A program made the position numbers and the translations under genes. Positions 40,364 to 49,293 of a DNA stretch of 64,000 nt are shown here, one piece after another (the stretch's first letter is position 1; each line of letters begins with the position of its first letter). The DNA comes from JAPULR01 sp963665075 (lineage in GTDB: Bacteria > Chloroflexota > Dehalococcoidia > Lucifugimonadales > GCA-2712585). The notes under the pieces are model-generated. The model was not told the origin of the DNA. It was given only the letters and a program-made list of their open reading frames with translations, and did no database searches. Location: positions 1,798,001-1,862,000 of the forward strand of contig OY762063.1 in assembly GCA_963665075.1 (NCBI GenBank), given 5' to 3'.

Positions 40364-42099
40364 TGGTGAAAGAGCAAGCCTTCGATCCCGTCACCTTCGA
40401 GGTCATACGGAACGCCCTCCAATCCATCTCCGACGAGATGATGCTGACGGTGCAGAGGACGGGCCGGTCGCCGACTACCACTCAGGCCTTCGACTTTTCC
40501 ACGGCCCTGTGCGATTCCAACGGGGACGTGCTGGACCAGGGGCTGGCCATTCCCATCCACATGGGGGGCATTCCTGAGACGGTGCAGGCGGTGTTGGAGC
40601 GGTTCGGAGGGGACATTCATCCCGGCGACGTGGTGATTCTGAACGACCCCTACTCCGGCGGGCTGCATCTGCCGGACATATTTTGCGTCACGCCCATATT
40701 CGTGGAGGAGGAGATTTTCGGCTACGCCGTCACGGTGGTGCACCACATGGACGTGGGCGGACGGGCGGCGGGAAGCATGGCGCACGATTCCACGGAGATA
40801 TACCAGGAGGGGATTCGCATCCCGCCGATGAAGCTGTACGAAAGGGGGAAGCTGAACGAGACGCTGGCGGAGTTGATTCAGATAAACGTGCGGACGCCGG
40901 AGGTGGTGATGGGAGACTTCGCCAGCCAGATTTCCGCCAACGGCATGGGCAGCCGGGGGATTCTGGACCTGGTGGAGGAGTACGGGACGGAGACGCTGAA
41001 GTTCTACCTGCGGCAGTTGATGGACTACAGCGAGCGGATTACGCGTCAGGGGATTTCGGAGTGGCCCGACGGGGTGTACCGGTTCACGGACTATCTGGAC
41101 GAGGACGGGTTGAGCGACGACCCGATTCCGATAAAGGTTGCGCTGCACATAAAGGGGGATTCGGCGCTGGTGGACTTCACGGGCACTTCGCCGCAGACCC
41201 GCGGGGCAATCAACTGCGTGTTGAGTCAGAGCAAGGCTATGGCCTACTGCGCCATCCGGTGCGCCATCGGGGAGGACATGCCGAACAACTCCGGCTGCTT
41301 CCGGCCCGTGGATGTGGTGGCGCCGGAGGGCACGATAACGAATATGCAGCATCCGGCGTCGTGCGCCGCGCGGGGGGTGACGTCGTTTCGTCTGGTGGAC
41401 GCGGTGTTGGGCGCGTTGGCCCAGGTTGTGCCGGAGCGGGTGGCCGCCGCGCCGGAGGGCGGGACTTCCACGGGGCGGTTCGGCTTCCGGCAACCGGACG
41501 GGACAATCCGGGTGTTCTACGACAACGTCTTCGGCATTCGGGGGGCGTGGAACAGCGGCGACGGACGGGGTGGGGTGGCCAGCGTTGGCGCAAACGTCTC
41601 CAACGTATCGGTGGAGATTATCGAGTCGCAGGTGCCTCTGCGTCTGAGAAGCTACGGATACGTGCCGGACTCCGGCGGGCCGGGGAGGCATCGTGGCGGG
41701 CTGGCGCTGGCGCGGGAGTGGGAAGTGTTGACGCCGGAGGCGACCATAACCTGGAGGTCGGACCGTCGCGCCTTCCCACCCTACGGACTGGAGGGCGGCG
41801 GCGCGGGTCAAGGATCCAAGAACTTGCTGAACCCAGGACGGGAGGGGGAGGAACTGCTTCCAACGAAGATAAACACCATCCTCAAGCAGGGGGATATCTT
41901 CCGCCACGTGTCGCCTGGGGGCGGCGGCTACGGCAACCCGATGGAGCGGGACCCGCAGGCGGTGTGGTGGGACTGGCGCAACGGCAAGGTGACGGCGAAA
42001 CACGCCAAGGACGTCTACGGGGTGGTGATAGACGAACCCGCGGGAGTCGTTGACGAAGCTGCCACCAAGTCACTGCGGCGGGATACGATGAACGCTTGA
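40363..42099 (+). CDS. hyuB: Hydantoinase B subunit (HyuB family)
   Basis: A 578-residue partner of HyuA: FDPVTFEVIRNALQSISDEM, ALCDSNGDVLDQGLAIPIHMG, DVVILNDPYSGGLHLPDIF with the metal-binding aspartates and histidine, VVHHMDVGGRAAGSM and FRHVSPGGGGYGNPMERDP. The family hydrolyses hydantoins or 5-oxoproline together with the A subunit. The ATG overlaps the hyuA stop (TAATG), showing coupling. The C-terminus shows the usual glycine-rich end. The last stop base also begins a 26-bp palindrome. Confidence 0.94.
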   Translation: MVKEQAFDPVTFEVIRNALQSISDEMMLTVQRTGRSPTTTQAFDFSTALCDSNGDVLDQGLAIPIHMGGIPETVQAVLERFGGDIHPGDVVILNDPYSGGLHLPDIFCVTPIFVEEEIFGYAVTVVHHMDVGGRAAGSMAHDSTEIYQEGIRIPPMKLYERGKLNETLAELIQINVRTPEVVMGDFASQISANGMGSRGILDLVEEYGTETLKFYLRQLMDYSERITRQGISEWPDGVYRFTDYLDEDGLSDDPIPIKVALHIKGDSALVDFTGTSPQTRGAINCVLSQSKAMAYCAIRCAIGEDMPNNSGCFRPVDVVAPEGTITNMQHPASCAARGVTSFRLVDAVLGALAQVVPERVAAAPEGGTSTGRFGFRQPDGTIRVFYDNVFGIRGAWNSGDGRGGVASVGANVSNVSVEIIESQVPLRLRSYGYVPDSGGPGRHRGGLALAREWEVLTPEATITWRSDRRAFPPYGLEGGGAGQGSKNLLNPGREGEELLPTKINTILKQGDIFRHVSPGGGGYGNPMERDPQAVWWDWRNGKVTAKHAKDVYGVVIDEPAGVVDEAATKSLRRDTMNA

Positions 42100-42124
42100 A
42101 TATAGACGTCTGGACGTCTATATT
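42099..42124. promoter_or_regulatory. 26-bp perfect palindrome before a DNA methyltransferase
   Basis: AATATAGACGTC-TG-GACGTCTATATT, 12-bp arms and a 2-bp centre, between the end of hyuB and the methyltransferase start at 42131. It could be an operator for that gene, a transcription stop, or a set of methylation sites (GACGTC occurs in both arms). Confidence 0.7.
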
Positions 42125-42130
42125 GTATCT

Positions 42131-43285
42131 ATGGCAGAAGAGACCAAGAGAAACGCGCCTGGACAAGTCAGGGACGCCATTTTCCGCGTACTGCGACATG
42201 CCCCCGACGGCCTAACCGCCAAGAGGATATATCAGCGAGTTACCAAGGTTAACGGGCCCACGCCTGAGTCGTCTATCCGCTCGTATCTTCGGTTGAACAC
42301 GCCGGACATGTTCGCGAAGGAGGCCAGGGGCGTCTACAGGCTCCGAACCACGCGCAACGGGGCGTTCGAGCAGGGGGGCTTGGGTTCAGTGGAGTTTCCG
42401 CAGAAGCCCCCCTTCCGATTCGGCAATGCGACGCTGATCCATGACGATTGCTTCAGTTGGTTGGATAAGCGAGAGGACAATTCCATACACGCGGTGGTCA
42501 CGGACCCTCCCTACGGATTGCAGGAGTACACGTCTATCGAACAGCGAAAGTTGAGAAGGGGCAGGGGAGGGGTCTGGAGGCTCCCGCCGGCCTTCGACGG
42601 GCACAGGCGATCGCCGTTGCCCCGGTTCACCACTTTGACGTCTTCGCAAAAGGAGCAGCTGCGAGAGTTCTTCCTCGTTTGGGCATCGCTGCTGATTCCT
42701 AAATTGACGCCGGGAGCGAATGTGATAGTCGCATCGAATCCACTGCTGAGTCACATAGTATCGGATGCGCTGGCGTCTGCCGGATTGGAGAGAAGGGGAG
42801 ACATCATTCGCTTGGTGATGACCATGCGAGGCGGAGACAGGCCAAAGGCGGCGCACAGGGAGTTCAGGGACGTTACCGTGATGCCAAGGTCGATGTGGGA
42901 GCCGTGGGTAATGTTCCGCAGGCCGTTGGAAGGGCGCGTACAGGACAACTTGCGGAAGTGGAAGACGGGAGGGTTTCGGAGACCGTCGGACGAGCGTCCC
43001 TTCGGGGACGTCATCAAGTCCACGCCAACGCGGAAGAATGAGAAGCGGATCGCGCCCCATCCAAGCCTGAAGCCACAGGAGTTTATGCGGAAGCTGGTTA
43101 GAGGCGCATTGCCGTTGGGCGAGGGTGTGGTTGTTGATCCGTTTGCGGGGGCGGGTTCCACATTGGCGGCTGCGGAAGCCGTTGGCTACTCCTCCATAGG
43201 GATTGAGAAGGACCCGCACTACTTCGATATGGCGACGCGGGGAATACAGCCGCTTTCGGAGCTTCCAGTCAACTATCGAAGCTAG
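42131..43285 (+). CDS. DNA methyltransferase with N-terminal winged-helix (HARE-HTH-like) domain
   Basis: A 384-residue protein. Residues 10-75 (VRDAIFRVLRHAPDGLTAKRI, then SSIRSYLRLN and ARGVYRL) form a winged-helix like HARE-HTH. The rest is a beta-class N4/N6 methyltransferase: HAVVTDPPYGLQEY (motif IV) and VVDPFAGAGSTLAAAEAVG (motif I) with HPSLKPQEFMRKLVR (motif X). The HTH could sense the state of DNA or regulate its own gene through the palindrome seven bases upstream. A fragment of a possible restriction gene lies 178 bp downstream on the other strand. Confidence 0.9.
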   Translation: MAEETKRNAPGQVRDAIFRVLRHAPDGLTAKRIYQRVTKVNGPTPESSIRSYLRLNTPDMFAKEARGVYRLRTTRNGAFEQGGLGSVEFPQKPPFRFGNATLIHDDCFSWLDKREDNSIHAVVTDPPYGLQEYTSIEQRKLRRGRGGVWRLPPAFDGHRRSPLPRFTTLTSSQKEQLREFFLVWASLLIPKLTPGANVIVASNPLLSHIVSDALASAGLERRGDIIRLVMTMRGGDRPKAAHREFRDVTVMPRSMWEPWVMFRRPLEGRVQDNLRKWKTGGFRRPSDERPFGDVIKSTPTRKNEKRIAPHPSLKPQEFMRKLVRGALPLGEGVVVDPFAGAGSTLAAAEAVGYSSIGIEKDPHYFDMATRGIQPLSELPVNYRS

Positions 43286-43323
43286 TTCAGGCCAAGGAAA
43301 CCCATTGATTCCTAAGCTTGACA

Positions 43324-43441
43324 CCTTTTGCGTACTGCCAAATCCGCCATCCGCCCCACCCTAATCACCCCCATCTCAATCTTCCCCCATCAAGGGGGAA
43401 GAGGCTAATCGACGCCCTTGGGAGGGTTGTGCGAAGGTCTA
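43324..43441. repeat. MITE-like repeat copy with intact hairpin
   Basis: Begins CCTTTTGCGTACTG and ends GTTGTGCGAAGGTCT, degenerate forms of the terminal repeats seen at 28926-29070. The centre has the uninterrupted hairpin CTTCCCCC-ATCAA-GGGGGAAG and GGCTAATCG, the positions where the copy at 28.9 kb is interrupted. It is useful as an empty-site reference. Confidence 0.75.
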
Positions 43442-43463
43442 CGGATTTATAATGCCGTCCGGG

Positions 43464-43625
43464 TCAAGGGTTGCGGTGGGAGTTTACGTCGTAGAAGAAA
43501 TCATAGACGTCCTGCATCGTCGACTCGAAATCCATAAGCCGCAGGCCATAGGGGAGTGCGGCGGATGAGTTAAACTTCGATTCGTCTACATTGTTTCTAA
43601 CGATTGCCACCGGGACGGGATTCCT
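43464..43625 (-). pseudogene. Gene fragment, possibly of a restriction endonuclease
   Basis: A frame of 53 codons between two stops with coherent protein-like sequence: VRNNVDESKFNSSAALPYG and MDFESTMQDVYDFFYDVN. It has no start of its own and the rest of the gene is absent. The wording reminds me of N-terminal segments of restriction-type proteins, and the neighbour is a DNA methyltransferase, but I cannot confirm the family. Most likely a remnant of the methylase's former partner. Confidence 0.4.
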
Positions 43626-43698
43626 TTACAGCGCTGGGCATATTGGAATAGATTATGCCAGTATATACCATGAATGAATCTTTGCGTGTGAGGATGTT

Positions 43699-45420
43699 AT
43701 GCCGAGGATGACGGGGCAGCGGGCGCTGGTGGAGATGCTTCGGGCGGAGGGGGTTCGGTACGTCTTCGGGAATCCGGGGACGACGGAGCTGCCTTTCCTG
43801 GACGCTTTGCAGGACGCGCCGGACATCCAGTACGTGACCTCGCTCTTCGAGGGAGTGGCGGCGGGCATGGCCGACGGGTACGCCCGCATAACGCAGCGTC
43901 CTTCCTTCATGAACTTCCACATCTCGGTGGGGGTGTCCAACAGCATCGCCGTCATGTACAACTCGTGGCGGGGCGGCACGCCGATGGTGATAACGGCGGG
44001 GCAGACGGCGGCGGGGTTGCAGCTTCACAACCCGACGCTGTACTCCAACATGGTGAACGTGATGCGGGAGTACACGAAGTGGGCGGGGGAGGTGACGACG
44101 CCGGAGGACGTGCCTGCCATCGTGAGGCGGGCGTTCAAGGTGGCGGCAACGCCTCCGACAGGGCCGGTTTTCGTGTCGTTCGCGTGGGACTCGATGGACA
44201 GGGAAGCGGAGATGGACGTCGCGCCGTCGGTGGATCACTACTTCCGGGTGCTGCCGGACCCGCGGGCGGTGGAGCGGGCGGCGCGACTGCTTTCGTCGGC
44301 GCAGTGTCCGTTGATGCTGGTGGGAGACAGGGTGTCGCAGTCGCCGGGAGCGCCGGCGTTGGCGGCTCGTGTTGCGGAGCAGATTGGCGCGCCGGTGTTC
44401 GCCACCAGCTTTTCGGAGGTGCATCTGCCGAGTTCGCATCCTCACTACATGGGCGCTTTCGACACAAGCTGGCTGCACCGGGAGATGAAGGAGCGGTTTG
44501 ACGCCGCAGACCTGATTCTGGCAGTGGGGACGGAGGTGATGGTGCAGTCGATACCCACGCCGGAGCCGCACTTCAGCGGGCCGCCGAAGCTGGTGCATCT
44601 GGATTGCAGCGATTGGGACATCCAGCGTTCTTACCCCGTGGCGGCGGGGGTGTTGGGGGACATCGCCGGCAGTCTGGAGCAGTTTTCGCAGGCGCTTTCG
44701 GAGAGGATGACGTCTGCGGAAGCGGAAGCAGCGCAGGCGAGGAGGAAGGTTGTGGCGGAGGAGAAGCGGCGGCGGAGAGAATCTTTTGATTCCTTGGTAG
44801 AGCGTCGGTGGGATGAGTCGCCGATGTCGCCGGAACGGTTCGCGGTGGAGCTTCGTCGTGCGCTGCCGCCGGAGGCGCTGGTGTGCGACGATTCAATCAC
44901 GGTGCGGAGCGCGTTGATGGGGGCGTTGGACTTCGACGAACCGGGAACGCTGGTGGGTGGCAGAGGCGGGAGTTTGGGTTTCGGCATGGGGGCGACGTTG
45001 GGGATGAAGCTGGCCGCGCCCGACCGTCCGGTGGTGGGAATTATCGGCGACGGGACGGCGATGTTTACGATTCAGGCGTTGTGGACTGCGATGAACTACA
45101 AGATTCCGGTTGTTTGGGTGATATGCAACAACGGCAGCTACAAGGTGCTGCGGGAGAACATGGCGCGCTACCTGACGGGGCGGGAGCGGGAGAGCAAGTA
45201 TATCGGCATGGACTTCTACGACCATCCGTTGGATTTCGCGGCGATGGCGGAGGCGTTTGGGGTTAGGGGTGTGCGGGTGGAGCGGCCGGAGGAGTTGGGG
45301 CCGGCGCTGAAGGAGGCGTTGGAGTCAGGGGAGCCGCGGTTGATTGACGCGATTCTGAATGATGACTTCGACCCGGAGGCTATTCAGGGGGCGTGGGGTC
45401 GGTGGTGGGAGGGGCGGTAG
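43699..45420 (+). CDS. TPP-dependent decarboxylase (benzoylformate decarboxylase/acetolactate synthase-like)
   Basis: A 573-residue three-domain TPP enzyme. PYR domain: YVFGNPGTTELPFLDAL and SLFEGVAAGMADGYAR with the catalytic glutamate. PP domain: GIIGDGTAMFTIQALWTAMN then VVWVICNNGSYKVLREN, the full GDG...NN cofactor motif. HISVGVSNSIAVMYNSWRG resembles benzoylformate decarboxylases more than acetolactate synthases. It probably decarboxylates an aromatic or branched 2-oxoacid. Start ATG follows GAGGATGTT. Next gene is an amidohydrolase. Confidence 0.88.
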   Translation: MPRMTGQRALVEMLRAEGVRYVFGNPGTTELPFLDALQDAPDIQYVTSLFEGVAAGMADGYARITQRPSFMNFHISVGVSNSIAVMYNSWRGGTPMVITAGQTAAGLQLHNPTLYSNMVNVMREYTKWAGEVTTPEDVPAIVRRAFKVAATPPTGPVFVSFAWDSMDREAEMDVAPSVDHYFRVLPDPRAVERAARLLSSAQCPLMLVGDRVSQSPGAPALAARVAEQIGAPVFATSFSEVHLPSSHPHYMGAFDTSWLHREMKERFDAADLILAVGTEVMVQSIPTPEPHFSGPPKLVHLDCSDWDIQRSYPVAAGVLGDIAGSLEQFSQALSERMTSAEAEAAQARRKVVAEEKRRRRESFDSLVERRWDESPMSPERFAVELRRALPPEALVCDDSITVRSALMGALDFDEPGTLVGGRGGSLGFGMGATLGMKLAAPDRPVVGIIGDGTAMFTIQALWTAMNYKIPVVWVICNNGSYKVLRENMARYLTGRERESKYIGMDFYDHPLDFAAMAEAFGVRGVRVERPEELGPALKEALESGEPRLIDAILNDDFDPEAIQGAWGRWWEGR

Positions 45421-45537
45421 TTTTCGGGCTGTCCTGCGGCCACTAGAGGCAAGGGGTTGACGGCGGGCGGCGAGGATCTTTGCTTCGCTCAGAATGACAT
45501 GGAGGGAATCCAGAATTAAATCGGGGGAATTTGGACT

Positions 45538-47085
45538 ATGAATTCGCTGCTGGTTAGGGGTAAGTACGTTATAACGAAGGTGGTTGGGTGGGATGAGGCC
45601 GAAATTATCACCGACGGGGCGGTGTATCAGGAAGACGGCTGCATCGTCGAGGTTGGGGAGTATCGGACGTTGCGGGAGAAGCATCCTTCGGCGGAGGTGG
45701 TGGGGTCGTCCGGTCACGTCGTCATCCCCGGCCTGGTGAACGACCACGACCACGTGGGATTTTCGGCCATCCAGTTGGGGGTGCCGCACGCGCCGCTGGA
45801 GCTTTCAGGCATTGGTCGGATTGGCGCGCGGCAGTTGGATCCCTATCTGGAGCACCTGCACGGGGCCATCGACATGCTTGAGACGGGCACGACGACGGTG
45901 CAGATAATGTACACGCCGGGCAGGGGCACGGCGCCCATCGACGAGGTGTCGACGGACAAGGTCATTCGCGCCTATCAGGACGCGGGGGTGAGGCTGTCGT
46001 ACGCGCCTAACTTGCAGGACCAGAACTCGATGATTGCCGGGCCGCGAGGCGGCGAGAAGGAGTTCTTTGGACGGCTGCCGGAGGGGTTGGGGCGTCGTTT
46101 CGAGGCGTTCATGGCAGGCAGCTACGTATCGGTGGACGAGATGGTGAGCCAATCGGAGGGCCTGTTCAAGAAATACAACGGCGGGCCGGGGGCGCGGACT
46201 ATCATCAACACTTCGCCAACCAACGTGCAGCGTTGCTCGGACGAGCTGCTGATGGGGTTGAAGGGGCTGTCGGAGAAGTACGAGACCACCAGTCATATCC
46301 ACCTGGCGGAGACGGTATACCAGCGGCTGTTCGGACAGCGCATCTACGGAACGACGCCGTTGCAGCATCTGCGGGACATCGGATTTCTGGGGTCGGACGT
46401 GGTGTGCGGGCATAGCGTGTGGGTGACGGAGGAAGACATGGATGTATTCAAGGAATCAGGCGCTTCCGTGTGCCACAACGCCAGCTCCAACTTTCGGCTG
46501 CTTTCCGGCATCGCGCCGGTGCACAGGTTCGTGGAGGAGGGGATTCCTGTGGCCATCGGCACGGACGACATGGGGATGAACGACGACAAGGACATGTTCC
46601 AGGAGATGCGGTTGGCGTTGAAGATTCACCGGCTGCCGACGGTGGAGTTCGAGCCGATAACGCCGGCGCAGGTTTTCAAGATGGCGACGGAGAACGGGGC
46701 CGACGCCAGCGGGTTCGGCGGGCAGGTGGGAACGCTGGAGGCGGGACGGCGGGCGGACATGACGTTGGTGTGTCTGTCGCGGTTGGACCAGCCATATCTG
46801 AACCCGGACACGTCGATCCTGGACGCGTTGGTGCATCGCGCGCGGGGCGTGGACGTAGACGCGACGATTGTGGACGGGGAGGTGGTGATGCAGGAGGACA
46901 GGGTGACGCGGGTGGACAAGGAGACGCTATACGCGGAGATTCGCGCCAATCTGGACCGTCCATTGACGGACAAGGAGCGGGAGTTGGAGGCGATGGCGAG
47001 GGAAGTTCAGCCCCATCTGAAGGCGTACTATGAGGGGTCGGTGTCGGAGGAGTTGCGGCCTTATGGGGTGTACAACGCGCGGTAG
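45538..47085 (+). CDS. Amidohydrolase of the TRZ/ATZ (chlorohydrolase/deaminase) type
   Basis: A 515-residue metal-dependent amidohydrolase. Metal ligands: HVVIPGLVNDHDHVGF (HxH), SHIHLAETVYQ, VCGHSVWVTEEDM and IPVAIGTDDMGMNDDKD. The pattern belongs to the subgroup of guanine deaminase, cytosine deaminase and atrazine-type hydrolases, usually acting on C-N bonds of heterocycles or amidines. The N-terminal strand domain and C-terminal GTLEAGRRADMTLV are intact. It follows a TPP decarboxylase and fits the catabolic profile of the region; no substrate can be given. Confidence 0.88.
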   Translation: MNSLLVRGKYVITKVVGWDEAEIITDGAVYQEDGCIVEVGEYRTLREKHPSAEVVGSSGHVVIPGLVNDHDHVGFSAIQLGVPHAPLELSGIGRIGARQLDPYLEHLHGAIDMLETGTTTVQIMYTPGRGTAPIDEVSTDKVIRAYQDAGVRLSYAPNLQDQNSMIAGPRGGEKEFFGRLPEGLGRRFEAFMAGSYVSVDEMVSQSEGLFKKYNGGPGARTIINTSPTNVQRCSDELLMGLKGLSEKYETTSHIHLAETVYQRLFGQRIYGTTPLQHLRDIGFLGSDVVCGHSVWVTEEDMDVFKESGASVCHNASSNFRLLSGIAPVHRFVEEGIPVAIGTDDMGMNDDKDMFQEMRLALKIHRLPTVEFEPITPAQVFKMATENGADASGFGGQVGTLEAGRRADMTLVCLSRLDQPYLNPDTSILDALVHRARGVDVDATIVDGEVVMQEDRVTRVDKETLYAEIRANLDRPLTDKERELEAMAREVQPHLKAYYEGSVSEELRPYGVYNAR

Positions 47086-47144
47086 GGGGTGAAGATTTGG
47101 AGAATTTCGATTACACTATAAACGAAGGTTGACGGAGGCTTCAC

Positions 47145-47408
47145 GTGCAAGACAGAAGAGAAGAGTTGGAACGGCAAGATGCCTTCTATGAGACCATTCG
47201 CCCCGAACTCGAGGCCGAGTCCTTTGGCAAATGGGCGGTCGTGTGCGAGGAAAAGCTGGTGGGCGTATATGATTCGAACCCAGAGGCATCGGAGGTAGTC
47301 CTGAAATTGACTCCACGCCAAACGTGCCTGGTAAAACGCATAGGCTATGTTTTCGTGGCGTCCCATCCGTTCGTCCGTGTGAGTAGTGCGCCAGTCCAGG
47401 ATCTATAA
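47145..47408 (+). CDS. Small hypothetical protein, upstream partner of the retropepsin-like gene
   Basis: An 87-residue protein: an N-terminal charged helix DRREELERQDAFYETIRPEL, then ESFGKWAVVCEEKLVGVYDS, NPEASEVVL and IGYVFVASHPFVRVSS. It overlaps the next gene by 23 bp. Such small proteins are often found just before aspartyl protease-like genes, sharing an operon; function unknown. GTG start after GGAGGCTTCAC. Confidence 0.65.
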   Translation: MQDRREELERQDAFYETIRPELEAESFGKWAVVCEEKLVGVYDSNPEASEVVLKLTPRQTCLVKRIGYVFVASHPFVRVSSAPVQDL

Positions 47409-47829
47409 CAACCAACCCCTGGTATACGGGATAGTTGGAAGCGTCGACAACATCAAAGTTGGCAATAGAGACTTAAGCTCAAGTTCCTTCGCCCGCAAAA
47501 CAGGCGGCACGATGCTGCTTGATACCGGGGCGCAAGTATCAGTCCTTGACTTGGACATTGCGCTTTCATTGGATCTGCCGGAAATCGGCGCGCCTACGGT
47601 AATTGAAGGCGTGACTGGAAGAAGTGAAGCCCGGCTGTTTACTGGGCTTCTACACCTACCGGAATGGGACATAACCTTGGCAAATGCCTTCGTGTCGGTG
47701 CCTTTACAGGAACAACACAACGTAATGGCGCTCATCGGCATGGATATTTTGGGAAGGTTTGCACTGACGTTGGATGGCCCAAAGGGCAGTATCGACATAT
47801 CTAAGCCAAGTAATCCGCAGGGCCTATAG
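47386..47829 (+). CDS. Retropepsin-like aspartyl protease domain protein
   Basis: A 147-residue single-domain aspartic protease-like protein. The catalytic-type motif TMLLDTGAQVSVLDLDIA (DTGA) is followed by VIEGVTGRSEARLFTGLLHL and the late hydrophobic motif NVMALIGMDILGRFALTL. As in retropepsins it would act as a dimer, each chain giving one aspartate. GTG start at 47386 overlaps the upstream gene. Substrate unknown. Confidence 0.82.
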   Translation: MRQSRIYNNQPLVYGIVGSVDNIKVGNRDLSSSSFARKTGGTMLLDTGAQVSVLDLDIALSLDLPEIGAPTVIEGVTGRSEARLFTGLLHLPEWDITLANAFVSVPLQEQHNVMALIGMDILGRFALTLDGPKGSIDISKPSNPQGL

Positions 47830-47933
47830 TCGGTGCGGGATCCCATAAGAGAAACAATGCTTGTATCCCCCACTTTCCCTGAATGGGCGTTGGGTGTAAG
47901 CTATTGGCCTACTTGAATGTCGAGAGGTGCATT

Positions 47934-49271
47934 GTGTCCATTATTGACCAGCGTTACGAAGAGAAGTTTCCCGCCTCGGCCCGGATGTATGAGAAGGCCG
48001 TGGGGTACTTTCCGAGCGGCATAACCCATCAGAACCGTTTCGCCGAACCGTTTCCCATCTACTTCAACAGGGCCAACGGCGGGGTCAAGTACGACCTGGA
48101 CGGCAACGAGGTCATCGACTACGTGATGGGGAACGGGGCGCTGCTGCACGGCCACGGGCACCCGGAGATAGTGGCGGCCATCTCGTCGCAGGTGGCGCAG
48201 GGGACGCACCTGGGAGGCAACACTCCCTTCGAGATGGAATGGGCGGACGCCATCATGCGGCTGGTGCCTTCGGTGGAGCAGGTGAGGCTTACGAACTCGG
48301 GGACGGAGTCCACTTATCTGGCCATTCGGCTGGCGCGGGCCTTCAACGGCAAGCCGAAGATTCTCAAGTTCGAGGAGCACTTCCACGGCTGGCACGAGTA
48401 CGCGCTTCCGTCGCAGGGGAACGCAGGGCCCGCGTCGGTGCCGCAGGCCATCATTGACATGGTGACAGTGGTGCGTCCCAACATCGAAGAGGTGGAGGAG
48501 GCGCTGGCGAACGATTCTGAGATTGGGGTGGTGATTCTGGAGCCGACGGGGGCTCACTACAGTTGCTTCCCGCTCCAGCCGGACCCGTTCCTGCAACAGC
48601 TTAGGGAAGTGACGGCGCGGTACGGCGTGGCGCTTCTATTCGACGAGACGATTACGGGGTTTCGCATATCGAAGGGGGGCGCGCAGGTGCGGTACAACGT
48701 GGAGCCGGACCTGACGACCTTCGGGAAGATTGTGGCGGGCGGGATGCCGGGCGCGGCAATCGGGGGCAAGGCGGAGATAATGGAGATGATGTCCTTCAGG
48801 GGCGAGCCGGACTGGGACAATCACCGCCGCATCGGGCAGGGGGGCACTTTCAACGCCAACCCGCCGACGGCCATCGCGGGCATCGTGGGGCTGAAGATGA
48901 TTGCGGAGCGGCCCGTGAACGAGCGGGCGGACGCGCTGGCGGCCCGGCTGAAGGCGGGATTGAACGAGGCGTTCGTGCGGGCGGAAGTGCCCGGCTTCGC
49001 CTACGGCATCGCATCTTTGGTTAATCCGATGATCGGGATGGAGCCGACGGGGGACTACGAGGCGCCCGTCATCAGCTACGAGGACAGGCGGGCGCACATG
49101 ACGGGCAAGCGGAAGGGGTTCCTGACCAAGGCGATGCTGACCCACGGGGTGCACGTCATGGGCGGGCAGGTGTTCATGGTGTCGTCGGCTCACACGGAAG
49201 AGCATATCGACAGGACGATTCAGGCCTTCGAGGACTCGCTGCGGGAGCTGCGGGAAGACGGGATTGTGTAG
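47934..49271 (+). CDS. Glutamate-1-semialdehyde aminomutase-like class III aminotransferase
   Basis: A 445-residue PLP enzyme. SGITHQNRFAEPFPIYFNRA and VIDYVMGNGALLHGHGHPEI match the GSA aminomutase group, NSGTESTYLAIRLARAFNGK binds phosphate, FDETITGFR holds D237, and TTFGKIVAGGMPGAAIGG carries the cofactor lysine K265. It could be hemL or a paralog in amino acid catabolism; the HFHGWHEYA loop and lack of haem genes nearby favour a catabolic paralog. GTG at 47934 after GAGAGGTGCATT is preferred over 47883. Confidence 0.87.
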   Translation: MSIIDQRYEEKFPASARMYEKAVGYFPSGITHQNRFAEPFPIYFNRANGGVKYDLDGNEVIDYVMGNGALLHGHGHPEIVAAISSQVAQGTHLGGNTPFEMEWADAIMRLVPSVEQVRLTNSGTESTYLAIRLARAFNGKPKILKFEEHFHGWHEYALPSQGNAGPASVPQAIIDMVTVVRPNIEEVEEALANDSEIGVVILEPTGAHYSCFPLQPDPFLQQLREVTARYGVALLFDETITGFRISKGGAQVRYNVEPDLTTFGKIVAGGMPGAAIGGKAEIMEMMSFRGEPDWDNHRRIGQGGTFNANPPTAIAGIVGLKMIAERPVNERADALAARLKAGLNEAFVRAEVPGFAYGIASLVNPMIGMEPTGDYEAPVISYEDRRAHMTGKRKGFLTKAMLTHGVHVMGGQVFMVSSAHTEEHIDRTIQAFEDSLRELREDGIV

Positions 49272-49293
49272 CACTCCGGCGGGCGGGGGTTCG

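Noticed and set aside
40183..42003. 606-codon minus-strand frame opposite hyuB
   Set aside because: Antisense shadow; HyuB motifs are on the plus strand.
49264..49293. Nudix gene starting at the TTG inside the upstream aminotransferase
   Set aside because: The added ten residues are unlike the family start and the GTG at 49294 has a better ribosome site.
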